Of a DNA stretch of 64,000 nucleotides, positions 25,567-34,313 are shown one piece after another. Each line of letters opens with the position of its first letter. Positions within the stretch are counted from its first letter, which is position 1. Location of the stretch: assembly GCF_000718775.1 (NCBI RefSeq), contig NZ_JOCB01000032.1, positions 5,001-69,000 of the forward strand, in the 5' to 3' direction. The notes beneath the pieces are model-generated. The model was not told the origin of the DNA. It ran no database searches and was given only the letters and a program-made list of their open reading frames with translations. Origin of the DNA: Streptomyces sp. NRRL S-31. Its GTDB lineage: Bacteria > Actinomycetota > Actinomycetes > Streptomycetales > Streptomycetaceae. The position numbers and the translations under genes are program-made.

Positions 25567-26220
25567 TCACGCGCTGAGGCCGGCCGCCGCGCGCAGGTCG
25601 GCCGGGGTGAACATGTGGGGGAAGAGGACACCGCCCGGGTCGAGTGCGGCGGAGTCGTCGAGCCCGCCCAGATCGATGGGGGTGAATCCCGTGTCGTGAA
25701 TCAGCCCTGCGGCGACATCCTTCGCTCCGGCGTCGTCACCGGCGTACGCCATCCCCCAGAAGTGCATCTGCTGCGTGCCGCGCGACCACAGGAGTTCGTC
25801 CATGATGTGTGTGAAGGCCCGTACGATCGTGGCATCTGGCAGCAGCTTCGCGGCGTGTCGGCCCTGGGTCACGCCTGGGTCGAGGGTGGAGATGATGCGG
25901 CCGTCCTCGGACAAGCCCATGGGGTTGGTGGCATCGATGACGAGCTTGCCGGCCAGCCGGTCACCGACCGTCTGCAGGAGATTGTCCCAGGCGGAGTAGG
26001 GCACCGACAGCAGGAGGACGTCGCTCGTTTCCGCCGTCTCGGCCAGTGTCGCAGCCCGCGAGGCCGGGCCGAGGGCGCCCACGAACTCCGCGAGCTGTTC
26101 GGGGGTGCGCGATCCGAACACGACCTGGTGACCGGCCACTGCCCAATGCCGCCCAATCGGGCGACCGATATTGCCTGCACCGAGGACACCGATGCGCAGG
26201 GACGTGCGGATGTTGGTCAT
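25567..26220 (-). CDS. NADPH-dependent F420-reductase-like Rossmann protein
   Basis: A 217-residue NAD(P)-binding protein of the FNO/YdiF group. The N-terminal IGVLGAGNIGRPIGRHWA has the GxGxxG loop; VVFGSRTPEQL follows, and LLLSVPYSAWDNLL and VIDATNPMG are typical of F420H2:NADP+ oxidoreductases and of related NADPH-dependent reductases. ATG 26220 has AAGGAGCTATCACC. It may be co-transcribed upstream of the OYE gene (81-base gap). I do not recall such a gene in the classical methylenomycin set, so it may mark a different tailoring step. Cofactor use is inferred. Confidence 0.75.
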   Translation of the reverse strand: MTNIRTSLRIGVLGAGNIGRPIGRHWAVAGHQVVFGSRTPEQLAEFVGALGPASRAATLAETAETSDVLLLSVPYSAWDNLLQTVGDRLAGKLVIDATNPMGLSEDGRIISTLDPGVTQGRHAAKLLPDATIVRAFTHIMDELLWSRGTQQMHFWGMAYAGDDAGAKDVAAGLIHDTGFTPIDLGGLDDSAALDPGGVLFPHMFTPADLRAAAGLSA

Positions 26221-26389
26221 GGTGATAGCTCCTTCGGATGCTTTCTGGCTTTCCGCAGGTGTACACGCGCGTCTGCCGGTTCCAGCGGCCGCGCGGCCCT
26301 ACAGGCAGTCAGGGTTCGATGTGCCGCTCGGGGGGTTATGCGTCACCGGATGATCGGAGAGCCGAGGGAGGAGCCCTGTGCCAGGGAGG

Positions 26390-27232
26390 TCAACTCGCCA
26401 CCAGCCGGAAATCGGTGTCCGCAGAGATGCGCCTGCCCTGGGGCAGGTAGAGCATGAGCCGCAGATCCGCGTTCCCGAGAAGCGCCAGGATCAAGTGTTC
26501 GTAGCGGACGCTTTCCTGGCCCGGCGGTCGTACCCGCACACTCGTCGTTGCCGTGTCACAGGTTTCGTGCCGGGCCCAGAGCGCGGCGAAGTCCGGGTCG
26601 GCGGCACACAGCTTGCGAGCCATCCTGTCGAACCAGGGATCCTCCGGAAAGCGTGCCGCCTGGACACGGAACTGGCCGACCAGCCGGGGCGCCAGCTCGT
26701 CCCAGTCGGGGTAGCGGGTGCGGGCGGACGGTTCGGCGAAGAACGCCGCAAGATAGTTCCGGCCGCCCGTCTCCACGCCCAGCAGTGACTGTGCCGACTG
26801 ATTGACGGCCAGGGTGTTCCAGTAACGGTCGATGACGAAAGCAGGTGCCGGCAGCCAACCGTCCACGATGAGCTGGAGCCGGGACGTCTCCGCGTATCCC
26901 ACGGTTGCCGGCGCTGACTGCGGTGGATTGACCCCGGCCAGCCGGTAGAGGTGTGCCCGTTCGATGTCATCGAGTCTCAGAGCCTGGCTGATCGCGTCCA
27001 GCACGCCGTCCGAGACTTTGATATCCCTCCCTTGCTCGAGCCACGTGTACCACGAGGCGCTGACTCCTGCGAGGACCGCGACCTCCTCACGCCGCAGCCC
27101 CGGCGTATGCCGCCGACCGGTAGCAAGCAACCCGACGTCGTCGGGTGAAAGCCGTGCTCTGCGGGACCGCAGGAAGTGGCGTAACGCCTCACGCTGCCTT
27201 CTGGGACTGCCCACCGTTCCATCTTTGGCCAC
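26390..27232 (-). CDS. mmyB: XRE-family activator with MmyB-type ligand-binding domain
   Basis: A 280-residue regulator. The N-terminal helix-turn-helix (residues 14-90) reads LSPDDVGLLATGRRHTPGLR then REEVAVLAGVSASWYTWLEQ; the rest is the MLTR_LBD domain named after MmyB, with YWNTLAVNQSAQSLLG and WARHETCDTATTSVRV. An in-frame TTA codon (27184-27182) is present near residue 17, so translation may depend on bldA, as for MmyB. The start is GTG 27232. A MARE-like operator lies 36 bases upstream, shared with the divergent SnoaL-like gene. Likely the pathway activator, itself held off by MmfR/MmyR until the furan signal is made. Confidence 0.87.
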   Translation of the reverse strand: MAKDGTVGSPRRQREALRHFLRSRRARLSPDDVGLLATGRRHTPGLRREEVAVLAGVSASWYTWLEQGRDIKVSDGVLDAISQALRLDDIERAHLYRLAGVNPPQSAPATVGYAETSRLQLIVDGWLPAPAFVIDRYWNTLAVNQSAQSLLGVETGGRNYLAAFFAEPSARTRYPDWDELAPRLVGQFRVQAARFPEDPWFDRMARKLCAADPDFAALWARHETCDTATTSVRVRPPGQESVRYEHLILALLGNADLRLMLYLPQGRRISADTDFRLVAS

Positions 27233-27267
27233 GTGATCGACGCTAGACAGGACGTTCCCGCACTGTC

Positions 27268-27285
27268 AAACCTTCTGGAAGGTTT
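27268..27285. promoter_or_regulatory. MARE-like operator between mmyB-like and SnoaL-like genes
   Basis: AAACCTTCTGGAAGGTTT is a perfect 8-bp inverted repeat with a two-base centre. It aligns base for base with the 18-bp cores at 9502 and 12995 (consensus AWACCTTCNNGAAGGTWT). Methylenomycin clusters are known to carry a MARE in the mmyB-mmyY intergenic region. Confidence 0.78.
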
Positions 27286-27466
27286 TTTACGAGTCGTAAC
27301 AGGGAGTCAAACGTAGGCACACGACAGGGGCAGGGGCCGGGAGGCAGTGCCCTGGTGCTTCGACCACCACGTCTGCGACCCCTGGTGGAAGTTCGCTCTG
27401 GCAGCCCGCGGACCACCCTGCCGATACTCGGCCAGCGACCCACGCCACCCGACGAAGGAGTCAACC

Positions 27467-27928
27467 GTGACCGATCAACACCTCCGCGACCGCTACGAAA
27501 TCGTCGAGCTGTGTGCCCGCATGGGGTGGCACCTGGACCACTGCGAATGGGACCAGCTCGTCGACCTGTTCACCGATGAGATTCGCCTGGACTACACCAG
27601 CCTCAACGGCGGGGAGCCGGTGACGCTCCCGCGCAAGGACGTCATCGGCAAGTGGCGCAGCAACCGCCAAGGCCTCCAGGCCACACAGCACCTGATCTCC
27701 AACCACCTCGTCACCGTCGAGGGAACCACCGCTCACGCCACCGCGATGTTCCAGGCCACGCACCTGCTGCCGAACCCGTTCGGTGGTCCGACCTGGACAC
27801 TGGGCGGCGAGTACCGCTACGGCCTGACGCGCACGGCGGACGGCTGGCGCATCAGCGCGCTGACCATGAACATCATCTGGGCCGACGGGAACCGCAACAT
27901 AAGGGACCTGGCCCTACAGGACTACTGA
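27467..27928 (+). CDS. mmyY: SnoaL-like NTF2-fold protein (MmyY position)
   Basis: A 153-residue SnoaL_4/NTF2-like protein; such small cone-shaped domains act as dehydratases, isomerases or cyclases. Recognisable segments are YEIVELCARMGWHLDHCEWD, DLFTDEIRLDY, and a C-terminal YGLTRTADGWRISALTMNI. The GTG start at 27467 follows GAAGGAG. It is divergent from the mmyB-like gene across a MARE-like operator and is followed after 32 bases by the flavin reductase. The mmyY name is given by position only; the reaction is not readable. Confidence 0.75.
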   Translation: MTDQHLRDRYEIVELCARMGWHLDHCEWDQLVDLFTDEIRLDYTSLNGGEPVTLPRKDVIGKWRSNRQGLQATQHLISNHLVTVEGTTAHATAMFQATHLLPNPFGGPTWTLGGEYRYGLTRTADGWRISALTMNIIWADGNRNIRDLALQDY

Positions 27929-27960
27929 CTGTTCCCACCCCTCTCCTCCAGGGAGTCCGC

Positions 27961-28509
27961 ATGGCTACGGACGTGACCACGGCAACCGACAAGCCGCCCG
28001 CGTCGATCAAGGCACCGCCGTCGATCGACTTCGCCCACTTCCGCCGAGTCCTGGGCCACTTCCCCACCGGAGTGGTGGTAATCACCGCCATCGCCGACGG
28101 CGAGCCAGTCGGGTTTGCCGTAGGGTCCTTCGCCTCCGTTTCCCTCGACCCGCCCATGGTCGGCTTCTTTCCCGGCAAGTCCTCGACCAGCTGGCCACTC
28201 ATCCAGCGGGCCGGCTCCTTCGTGGTGAACGTCTTGGGCGACCACCAGCAGGACCTCTGCCGCGCCTTCGCCTCCAGCGGCGGCGACAAGTTCAAAGGCA
28301 TCCGCTGGCATCGCGCCTCCAACGGCGCACCCGTCCTCCAGGACGTCATCGCCTGGATCGAGTGCGACATCAATACGGTCTCCGACGCCGGAGACCACTG
28401 GTTCGTTCTGAGCCGCGTACACGATCTGGCTGTTTCGACGAGCACTGAGGGCCCGCTGCTCTTCTTCCAGGGTCGATATGCACGTGTCGATGCCGCCGTG
28501 AGGACGTGA
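27961..28509 (+). CDS. mmyF: Flavin reductase (MmyF position)
   Basis: A 182-residue NAD(P)H:FMN reductase of the flavin-reductase-like domain family (HpaC/ActVB type). Seen are FRRVLGHFPTGVVVITA, VGSFASVSLDPPMVGFFPG, FVVNVLGDHQQDLCRAFASS, and the C-terminal LLFFQGRYARV. It most likely supplies FMNH2 to the luciferase-type monooxygenase at 14716-15837. It forms a two-gene operon with the SnoaL-like gene, controlled by the operator at 27268-27285. Its end marks the right edge of the methylenomycin-like cluster. Confidence 0.85.
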   Translation: MATDVTTATDKPPASIKAPPSIDFAHFRRVLGHFPTGVVVITAIADGEPVGFAVGSFASVSLDPPMVGFFPGKSSTSWPLIQRAGSFVVNVLGDHQQDLCRAFASSGGDKFKGIRWHRASNGAPVLQDVIAWIECDINTVSDAGDHWFVLSRVHDLAVSTSTEGPLLFFQGRYARVDAAVRT

Positions 28510-28669
28510 CGGGAGTCGTCCTCACTCTTGGGTCGAGGCCGCGTGAGCACCCTCCGGCCGCCGCGGTTGTCGCTGCCGGCCGTAGGTCTTCCACAGGGGT
28601 GAGCTGAGGGTGGTCCGGGCTCGCCGGCCCCCCTCCACGGGGCCGTAGGAGTGGCGGCCGAGCCACCAG

Positions 28670-29290
28670 CGGCTGGCGATCACCCGGAAACTCCAGTCGT
28701 AGCTCGACGCCCTCGCCAAGCACGGCATCCCGCGCGACATGGTGTTCTCCGAGAAGATCAGCACCCGCGTCCGGGTTCGCCCCCAGTTCGAGGCCGCGCT
28801 CGCGCTCGCCCGCCAGATCAAGGCCCACGCCCCGCACTACCGGGTCATCTTCACCGTGTACGAGATGAAGCGCCCGGGCCGCGACGCCGCAGAACTCACC
28901 GCGCTCGTCGACCACCTCACCGCCCATGGCCTGGTCCTGGAGAAGCTCGCCGGACCCTGCCCCGGATGTACGACCCCAGTGGGCCCGGACGCCTGCTGTT
29001 CGCGTTCTTCGCGGCGATGGCGGAGACCCGAGCAGGAGAACGTCCGGGAGTCGACCCTCGAAGGGCTCGACGCGGCCGCCCGCAAGGGCAAGCACGGCGG
29101 GCGGCCGCCCGTCATCACCGAGGACATGCTGCACACCGTGCCCGCCGCCGTGCGAACGGCGAATCGGTCGAGCAGTTCCAGCCCGACCTGATCATCCCCA
29201 CCGGCAAGCGCAAGGGGCAGGCCCCCAGCGTCGCGAGCGTCTACCGGGCGCTCGCCGACTTCGCCGACCTCCAGGGCGCCGACGACATCC
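28670..29290 (+). pseudogene. Serine recombinase (Tn3/resolvase type), broken
   Basis: RLAITRKLQS, a TAG stop, then LDALAKHGIPRDMVFSEKIS, FTVYEMKRPGRDAAELTALV and HLTAHGLVLEKLAGP are in one frame. Then follow, in other frames, MYDPSGPGRLLFAFFAAMAE, ENVRESTLEGLDAAARKGKH and SVEQFQPDLIIPTGKRKG with ASVYRALADFA. Together they cover most of a resolvase and its C-terminal HTH, but the catalytic Ser at the N-terminus is absent and at least three frame breaks occur. A mobile-element scar just right of the cluster. Confidence 0.72.
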
Positions 29291-29743
29291 CCCGCCCCCG
29301 CCGAGTCCGCACTCGGCGGCTGGACGACCCGCTCACCTCGACGCCAGCCGGGCCATGATCAATCTCAACGGTACGTTCTGTACCGGCAACTGCTCACACC
29401 CGTTGAGGTCCGCGGGTTCAGGGAAACCGAACGTTCTTCACCGTGAACCCACGGGTGGGTTTCCTGATTCTGGTGGTCGGGCCCGTGGGTTCGTGGTCAA
29501 CCCGCTGGGGCGCTCACGTGACGCACCGGACCGGCCAGGGCGAACACGAGGCCTACGCCGGCCATGCGAACGCCTTGGCCGAACCCGGCGGCACCTACCT
29601 GGATCTCCGAGGTGGGACCCGGCCCCCGGTCGTCCCGGGACCGGTCGCCTGCCGGCTGGTGCGGATCACTGGACAGCTGTCGAGTCAACGGCATCAGCCT
29701 GACATTGCCACGGCGTCCGGGAACCGGGACGACGAGCGGGCGT
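29291..29743. other. Gap between recombinase remnant and LacI gene
   Basis: No complete gene. A perfect 11-bp inverted repeat (GAACCCACGGG at 29445-29455, CCCGTGGGTTC at 29482-29492) with a 26-base centre may be a terminator or an element end. A minus-strand frame (29497-29694) ending in GVGLVFALAGPVRHV looks like the end of a membrane transporter but is too short to support. Confidence 0.5.
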
Positions 29744-30787
29744 TCAGGCAGGCGTCTGATCGAGCGGACGGGCCCGGACCGATGCCCGCTGGATCACGGG
29801 CATGGGAATCAGGCGGCCGCCGGACGGTGCGCCGGGGGCGAGGAGCATTTCGACGGAGGCGCGGCCCATGGCCTCGTGCGGCAGTCCGACGGTCGTGAGG
29901 CCGGGCCGGAGGTAGGAGGCGAGTTCGTCGTTGTCGAACGAGACGACGGAGATGTCGTTCGGGACGGTCAGTCCGTGGTCTGCCAGGGCCTGGTACGCGC
30001 CGAACGCGAGGCGGTCGTTCATGCACAGCAGAGCCCGGATGTCACTGCGGCGTTCGAGGAGGGCGTGGGTGACGTCGTAGCCGTGGTGCGGTTCCCAGTC
30101 CCAGCAGGACTCCTCGGCGGCGAACCGCAGCCCTCGTCTGGCCATCTCCGCGCGGATGCCGGAGATCCGGTGTTCGACGGTGGTGGATCGGAAGAGTCCC
30201 TTCTCGGTTTCCGCGTTGTGCCCGATGAGGGCGATTCCCTCACGGTGGCCGGCGTCAGCGAGGAGTGTGACCGCTGAGGCGCCGCCGGCGAGTTCGTCGG
30301 GGAGCACGGAAACGGGATGCTTTTTGTTCGTGGCGTTGAGCATGACGACGCGTGTGGTCGCCGGGATCTCGGGCACGAACAGTTCCCGGGCACGCATGAC
30401 GGCGAAGATGATCCCGTCCACTTGACGGTCCAGTACGGCGCCGATCGCCTCCGACTCACGCGCCGGGTCGCCACCGGTCTCCAGTACGAGCATGACATGC
30501 CCCGCTCGCTGGGCGGCGTCCAGCGCTCCCCGGATCAGGCCACTCGCGAAACGGGTGGTGGCGACCACGTCGGAGATGAACCCGATGGTCAGGGTCTTGT
30601 CGGTGCGCAGGCTGCGTGCCGCGACGTTCGGCCGGTATCCGAGTTCGGTGGCCGCCTCGTGGACCCGGGCATGCGCGTCGGCGGAGAGCCGGGAGTCGGG
30701 CCTGCCGTTGAGGATCATCGATGCGGCGGTCGGGGACAGCCCGGCACGGCGGGCGACATCGGCGAGCGTGACGCGCTTGGGCGGCAT
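29744..30787 (-). CDS. LacI-family transcriptional repressor
   Basis: A 347-residue sugar-responsive repressor. The N-terminal HTH reads VTLADVARRAGLSPTAASMI then LNGRPDSRLSADA, with YRPNVAARSLRTDKT as the hinge; the periplasmic-binding-protein-like domain follows (LTIGFISDVV, DGIIFAVMRA, ISVVSFDNDELASYL, TVGLPHEAMGRASVEML). It is divergent from a sugar ABC locus, with a palindrome at 30908-30923 between, so it most likely controls that locus in response to the imported sugar. Confidence 0.88.
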   Translation of the reverse strand: MPPKRVTLADVARRAGLSPTAASMILNGRPDSRLSADAHARVHEAATELGYRPNVAARSLRTDKTLTIGFISDVVATTRFASGLIRGALDAAQRAGHVMLVLETGGDPARESEAIGAVLDRQVDGIIFAVMRARELFVPEIPATTRVVMLNATNKKHPVSVLPDELAGGASAVTLLADAGHREGIALIGHNAETEKGLFRSTTVEHRISGIRAEMARRGLRFAAEESCWDWEPHHGYDVTHALLERRSDIRALLCMNDRLAFGAYQALADHGLTVPNDISVVSFDNDELASYLRPGLTTVGLPHEAMGRASVEMLLAPGAPSGGRLIPMPVIQRASVRARPLDQTPA

Positions 30788-30907
30788 GGCTTCCTCTCAT
30801 GCGGCGCGACGGGACGGCGTGCGTGCAGGTCTCAAGACAATCACAACGCTCTGACCCCTGAGAACTCGTCCTTGACAGAGGGCATCCGGCATCCCAGTAT
30901 GAGCAGC

Positions 30908-30923
30908 GCTAAATGCTTTTAGC
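30908..30923. promoter_or_regulatory. Candidate LacI-family operator
   Basis: GCTAAATGCTTTTAGC has 6-bp arms (GCTAAA/TTTAGC) around TGCT, an AT-rich palindrome in the divergent region between the repressor and the ABC operon. The size fits LacI-family operators, although the usual central CG is replaced by GC. Confidence 0.5.
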
Positions 30924-31037
30924 AGGCAGTTTAGCCCGTTTGTCGGGGGCGCTGATCCCCCACAGCGGCGGCGCCACCCGCTTGTGGTGCGCAGGAGCAT
31001 CTTCCACGGAGCACGCTCAGACAACGGAGTCTTGTAC

Positions 31038-32417
31038 ATGGCACGCAAGTCGATCCGCCCCGGTGAGGGACGCAGAGCCGTACCATCCATGAGCTGGAGG
31101 CCGGCCGTCACGGCCGCAGTCGCCCTGAGCGGGCTCGTCCTGGCCGGGTGTGCGCCGGGATCCCCGGAAGCGAGCCCGGCCGCATCGGGCAAGGTGAGCC
31201 TGAAACTTCCGTCCGACAAGATCACCATCAAGATCCAGGACGAAGCGGGCTTTCCCGTCACCGACGACCTGGCCGACGAATTCACGAAGCAGCACCCGAA
31301 CGTCACCTTCAAGGTCGTCCGTGACAGCTTCGCCAACCTCACCGCCAACGCGCCGCGCCTGCTGGCCAGCGCCGACGCGCCCGACCTCATTCGGCTTCCC
31401 ACCATGGGGGACACAGTCAAGGACGGGCTCCTGACCAACCTCGACCCGTACTTCAAGGGCTATGGGTGGGACAAGTTCCCCGCAGGCCAGCTGGCCGCGT
31501 CCCGGATGAGCACCAAGGGAGTCAGGGGCGAGGGCTCGCTCTACCAGATGGGCCTGGGCTACAGCGTCACAGGCATCTACGTGAACCAGAAGTACGCCAA
31601 GCAACTGGGGCTGTCCGGCTCGCCGTCGACCATCGCGGAGCTGGAGCGATGGATGGCCAAGGCCAAGGCGGCCAAGATCCTGCCCGTGCAGATCGGCATG
31701 CAGGACGGTGTGGGCACGTTCGCGCTCCAGGCGCTGATCAACCAGTACGGGGACAAGGCCGACCTGGTGGACTGGATGTTCAACAAGCCCGGTGCCACCT
31801 TCGACACCGAGGCCAGCCTCAAGGGCGCCACGATCTTCAAGAAATGGGCCGACGCGGGATACTTCCCGTCCGACGTGAACGCGATCAACTACACGACGAT
31901 GGTGTCCAACTTCCAAGCGGGCGAGGGCCTGCTGATGTTCGACGGTAACTGGGACGCGGCGAAGACCGACAAGGCGATGGGGGAGGGCGCCGCCCGGTTC
32001 GTCCTCGTGCCTCCGGCCACCGCGGACGGACCCTACGTGGCGATGGGTGCCGCGAACTCCTTCGCCATCCCGGCCAAGGCGAAGCACGCCGACGCGACGG
32101 CCTTCTTCCTGAACTGGATCCACACCGACCCCAAGGCCCGTCAGATCGTCGTCGACGTCACGGGCGCCTCGCCCGGAGGAGATCCCTCACAGAAACTGCC
32201 CAAGGTGAAGGACGGTTCACTGACCGCGCAGGCCCTCACCGCGTCGGCGAAGGTCGCATCCGATGACGGGTTCGTCGACTTCATGGCCAACACCACGGCG
32301 GGTATCTACGCGGGCGCCTTCCAGCCGGACGAGCAGAAGCTGCTGACCCGGCGCATGGCACCCAAGGCTTTCGTCACGGCGATCCAGGAGTACTACGCCA
32401 AGGAGCTGGCGGGCTGA
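31038..32417 (+). CDS. Sugar ABC transporter substrate-binding lipoprotein
   Basis: A 459-residue extracellular lipoprotein of the carbohydrate-uptake (CUT1) family. A signal peptide (AVALSGLVLAGC) ends in the lipobox LAGC. The mature part starts with a Ser/Ala-rich linker and then KITIKIQDEAGFPVTDDLAD, with later segments APDLIRLPTMGD, MFDGNWDAAKT and ATAFFLNWIHTDPKARQIV. The ATG at 31038 lies 250 bases from the LacI start. Its stop overlaps the first permease start (TGATG), so the three transporter genes are coupled. No ATPase gene is present; such systems usually share MsiK. Confidence 0.9.
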   Translation: MARKSIRPGEGRRAVPSMSWRPAVTAAVALSGLVLAGCAPGSPEASPAASGKVSLKLPSDKITIKIQDEAGFPVTDDLADEFTKQHPNVTFKVVRDSFANLTANAPRLLASADAPDLIRLPTMGDTVKDGLLTNLDPYFKGYGWDKFPAGQLAASRMSTKGVRGEGSLYQMGLGYSVTGIYVNQKYAKQLGLSGSPSTIAELERWMAKAKAAKILPVQIGMQDGVGTFALQALINQYGDKADLVDWMFNKPGATFDTEASLKGATIFKKWADAGYFPSDVNAINYTTMVSNFQAGEGLLMFDGNWDAAKTDKAMGEGAARFVLVPPATADGPYVAMGAANSFAIPAKAKHADATAFFLNWIHTDPKARQIVVDVTGASPGGDPSQKLPKVKDGSLTAQALTASAKVASDDGFVDFMANTTAGIYAGAFQPDEQKLLTRRMAPKAFVTAIQEYYAKELAG

Positions 32418-33418
32418 TGGCCGACGACGTCCGTAAGCATGAGGACCCGAAGCCGACCGCGGCGGCACTGCGGCGACCCGACATGGGCGCTCATGCCGCG
32501 GACGTCGGGATATCTTCCGACCGTGGCGGCCGCTCCTCCACACGCGGGGCGGCCCGGCACCGGCTTGTCGTCGGCTGGCTCTTCGTCCTGCCGGCCTTGG
32601 CGTTCTTCTGTGCCTTCGTGGTCTACCCGTTGATCACGGCAGTGCAGTACTCGTTCTACCGCTGGAACGGCGTCGGCGCGTCGACCTGGGTCGGTGTCGA
32701 CAACTACGTCCGGGTCTTCACCGATCCGGAGCTGCTGATCTCGATCGTCAACGCGCTGATCCTCATCGTCTTCTTCACGGTGATCCCGGTGTCCGGCGGC
32801 CTGGCCCTGGCGACCCTGATCCGCACGATGAGGCCCGGGCCCTTCGCCACCGCCGCCCGCACGGTGCTGTTCCTGCCGCAGATCATCCCGCTGGTGGCCG
32901 CCGGTATCGCGTGGTCGTGGATGTACGCGCAGACCGGCACGATCAACACCATTCTCGACTCCGTCGGCCTCGGCTTCCTCTCGCGGTCCTGGCTGGCGGG
33001 CTTCGGAACCGCCCTGCCCGCTGTCGGCCTCATCGGCTCCTGGGTGCTGACGGGCCTGTGTACCATCCTGCTGCTCACCGGCATAGGAAAGATCGACGCG
33101 TCCCTCTACGAGGCGGCACGCCTCGACGGGGCGGGCTGGTGGCGGGAGTTCGTGACCGTCACCCTTCCCGGACTGCGGCAGGAGATCGCGGTGCTGGTCA
33201 CCATTACCGTCATCGCCGCGCTGAGCAGCTTCGACATCATCTACACCACCACCAAGGGCGGTCCGGGAACCAGCACGCTCGTCCCCGGCATCTCGATCTT
33301 CCGGCTCGCCTTCACCCAGAGTGAAGTCGGCCTGGCGTCGGCCTTCGGTGTCATCCTCCTCGCACTCGTCCTGCTGGCGGTGCTACCCATTCAACTGCTG
33401 GCAAGGGAACGAGACTGA
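32417..33418 (+). CDS. Sugar ABC transporter permease (MalF type)
   Basis: A 333-residue membrane permease with six predicted helices after a 48-residue cytoplasmic leader. GWLFVLPALAFFCAFVVYPL is the first helix, and the EAA loop is YEAARLDGAGWWREFVTVTL with P and G conserved. The start shares its A with the TGA of the binding-protein gene and its stop overlaps the next permease start. Confidence 0.88.
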   Translation: MADDVRKHEDPKPTAAALRRPDMGAHAADVGISSDRGGRSSTRGAARHRLVVGWLFVLPALAFFCAFVVYPLITAVQYSFYRWNGVGASTWVGVDNYVRVFTDPELLISIVNALILIVFFTVIPVSGGLALATLIRTMRPGPFATAARTVLFLPQIIPLVAAGIAWSWMYAQTGTINTILDSVGLGFLSRSWLAGFGTALPAVGLIGSWVLTGLCTILLLTGIGKIDASLYEAARLDGAGWWREFVTVTLPGLRQEIAVLVTITVIAALSSFDIIYTTTKGGPGTSTLVPGISIFRLAFTQSEVGLASAFGVILLALVLLAVLPIQLLARERD

Positions 33419-34242
33419 TGGTCGTCAACAGAACCGAAGCGATCATCGGACGGATCGTCCTCGTCCTCGTCCTGATCCTCACCCTGCTGCCGCTGGCCGG
33501 AATGCTCTCCGGAGCCCTGCAGCCCGCAGACCGCATCCCCGATGGCTTCTCCTGGCCCAGCGATCCCCAGTGGGGCAACTTCGCCGTCGCCTTCCGGACC
33601 GCGCACGTCTGGGAACTGCTCGGCTCCAGCACCCTGATCGTCCTCGGCGTCGTCCCGCTCAGCCTGCTCCTGTCGACGCTGGCCGGCTACGCCCTGGGCA
33701 ACCTGCGCGTCCGCGGCGGGAAATACGTCTTCGTCCTGCTGCTGCTGGGACTGACCATTCCCTTCGAAGCGATCATCATCCCGATCTACTACGAGGTCAG
33801 CGCCATGGGATTGCTGAACACCCAGTGGGCGGTCGTCCTGCCGCTGGTCGGGCTCTTCATGCCCTTCAGTGTCGTCTGGATGCGGGCGCACTTCGTCGGC
33901 GTACCCACCGAACTCTCGGAAGCGGCCCGCATCGACGGGGCGAGCACCTTCCAGGAGATCCGGCGCATCCAGATCCCGCTGGCCATGCCCGCCCTCTCCG
34001 CGCTGGCCATCCTGCTGTTCCTGTGGACCTGGAACCAGTTCCTCCTGCCCCTGGTCCTGATCGACGATCCCGACAAACGCACCATGGCCGGGGCTCTGGG
34101 AGCGTTCCAGGGGCAGTACCTCAACCAGCTTCCCCTGCTGTTCGCGGGCGCGTTGATCATCATGCTGCCGACGATCGTGATCTACGTCATCTTCCAGCGC
34201 CAGTTCATCAAGGCGCTTCTCCAGGGTGCGGTCAAAGGCTGA
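33418..34242 (+). CDS. Sugar ABC transporter permease (MalG type)
   Basis: A 274-residue inner-membrane permease with six helices. The EAA loop is SEAARIDGASTFQEIRRIQI followed by PLAMP, and the C-terminal region FQGQYLNQLPLLFAGALIIM is typical of the MalG half. The TGATG overlap couples it to the first permease. It is followed after 71 bases by a glycoside hydrolase gene. Confidence 0.88.
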   Translation: MVVNRTEAIIGRIVLVLVLILTLLPLAGMLSGALQPADRIPDGFSWPSDPQWGNFAVAFRTAHVWELLGSSTLIVLGVVPLSLLLSTLAGYALGNLRVRGGKYVFVLLLLGLTIPFEAIIIPIYYEVSAMGLLNTQWAVVLPLVGLFMPFSVVWMRAHFVGVPTELSEAARIDGASTFQEIRRIQIPLAMPALSALAILLFLWTWNQFLLPLVLIDDPDKRTMAGALGAFQGQYLNQLPLLFAGALIIMLPTIVIYVIFQRQFIKALLQGAVKG

Positions 34243-34313
34243 AGCACTCCTCCTCCGTCACCCTCACCAGTCCGGCGTCCTCACGACGACGGCCGCAGCC
34301 ACAAGGACGTTGC

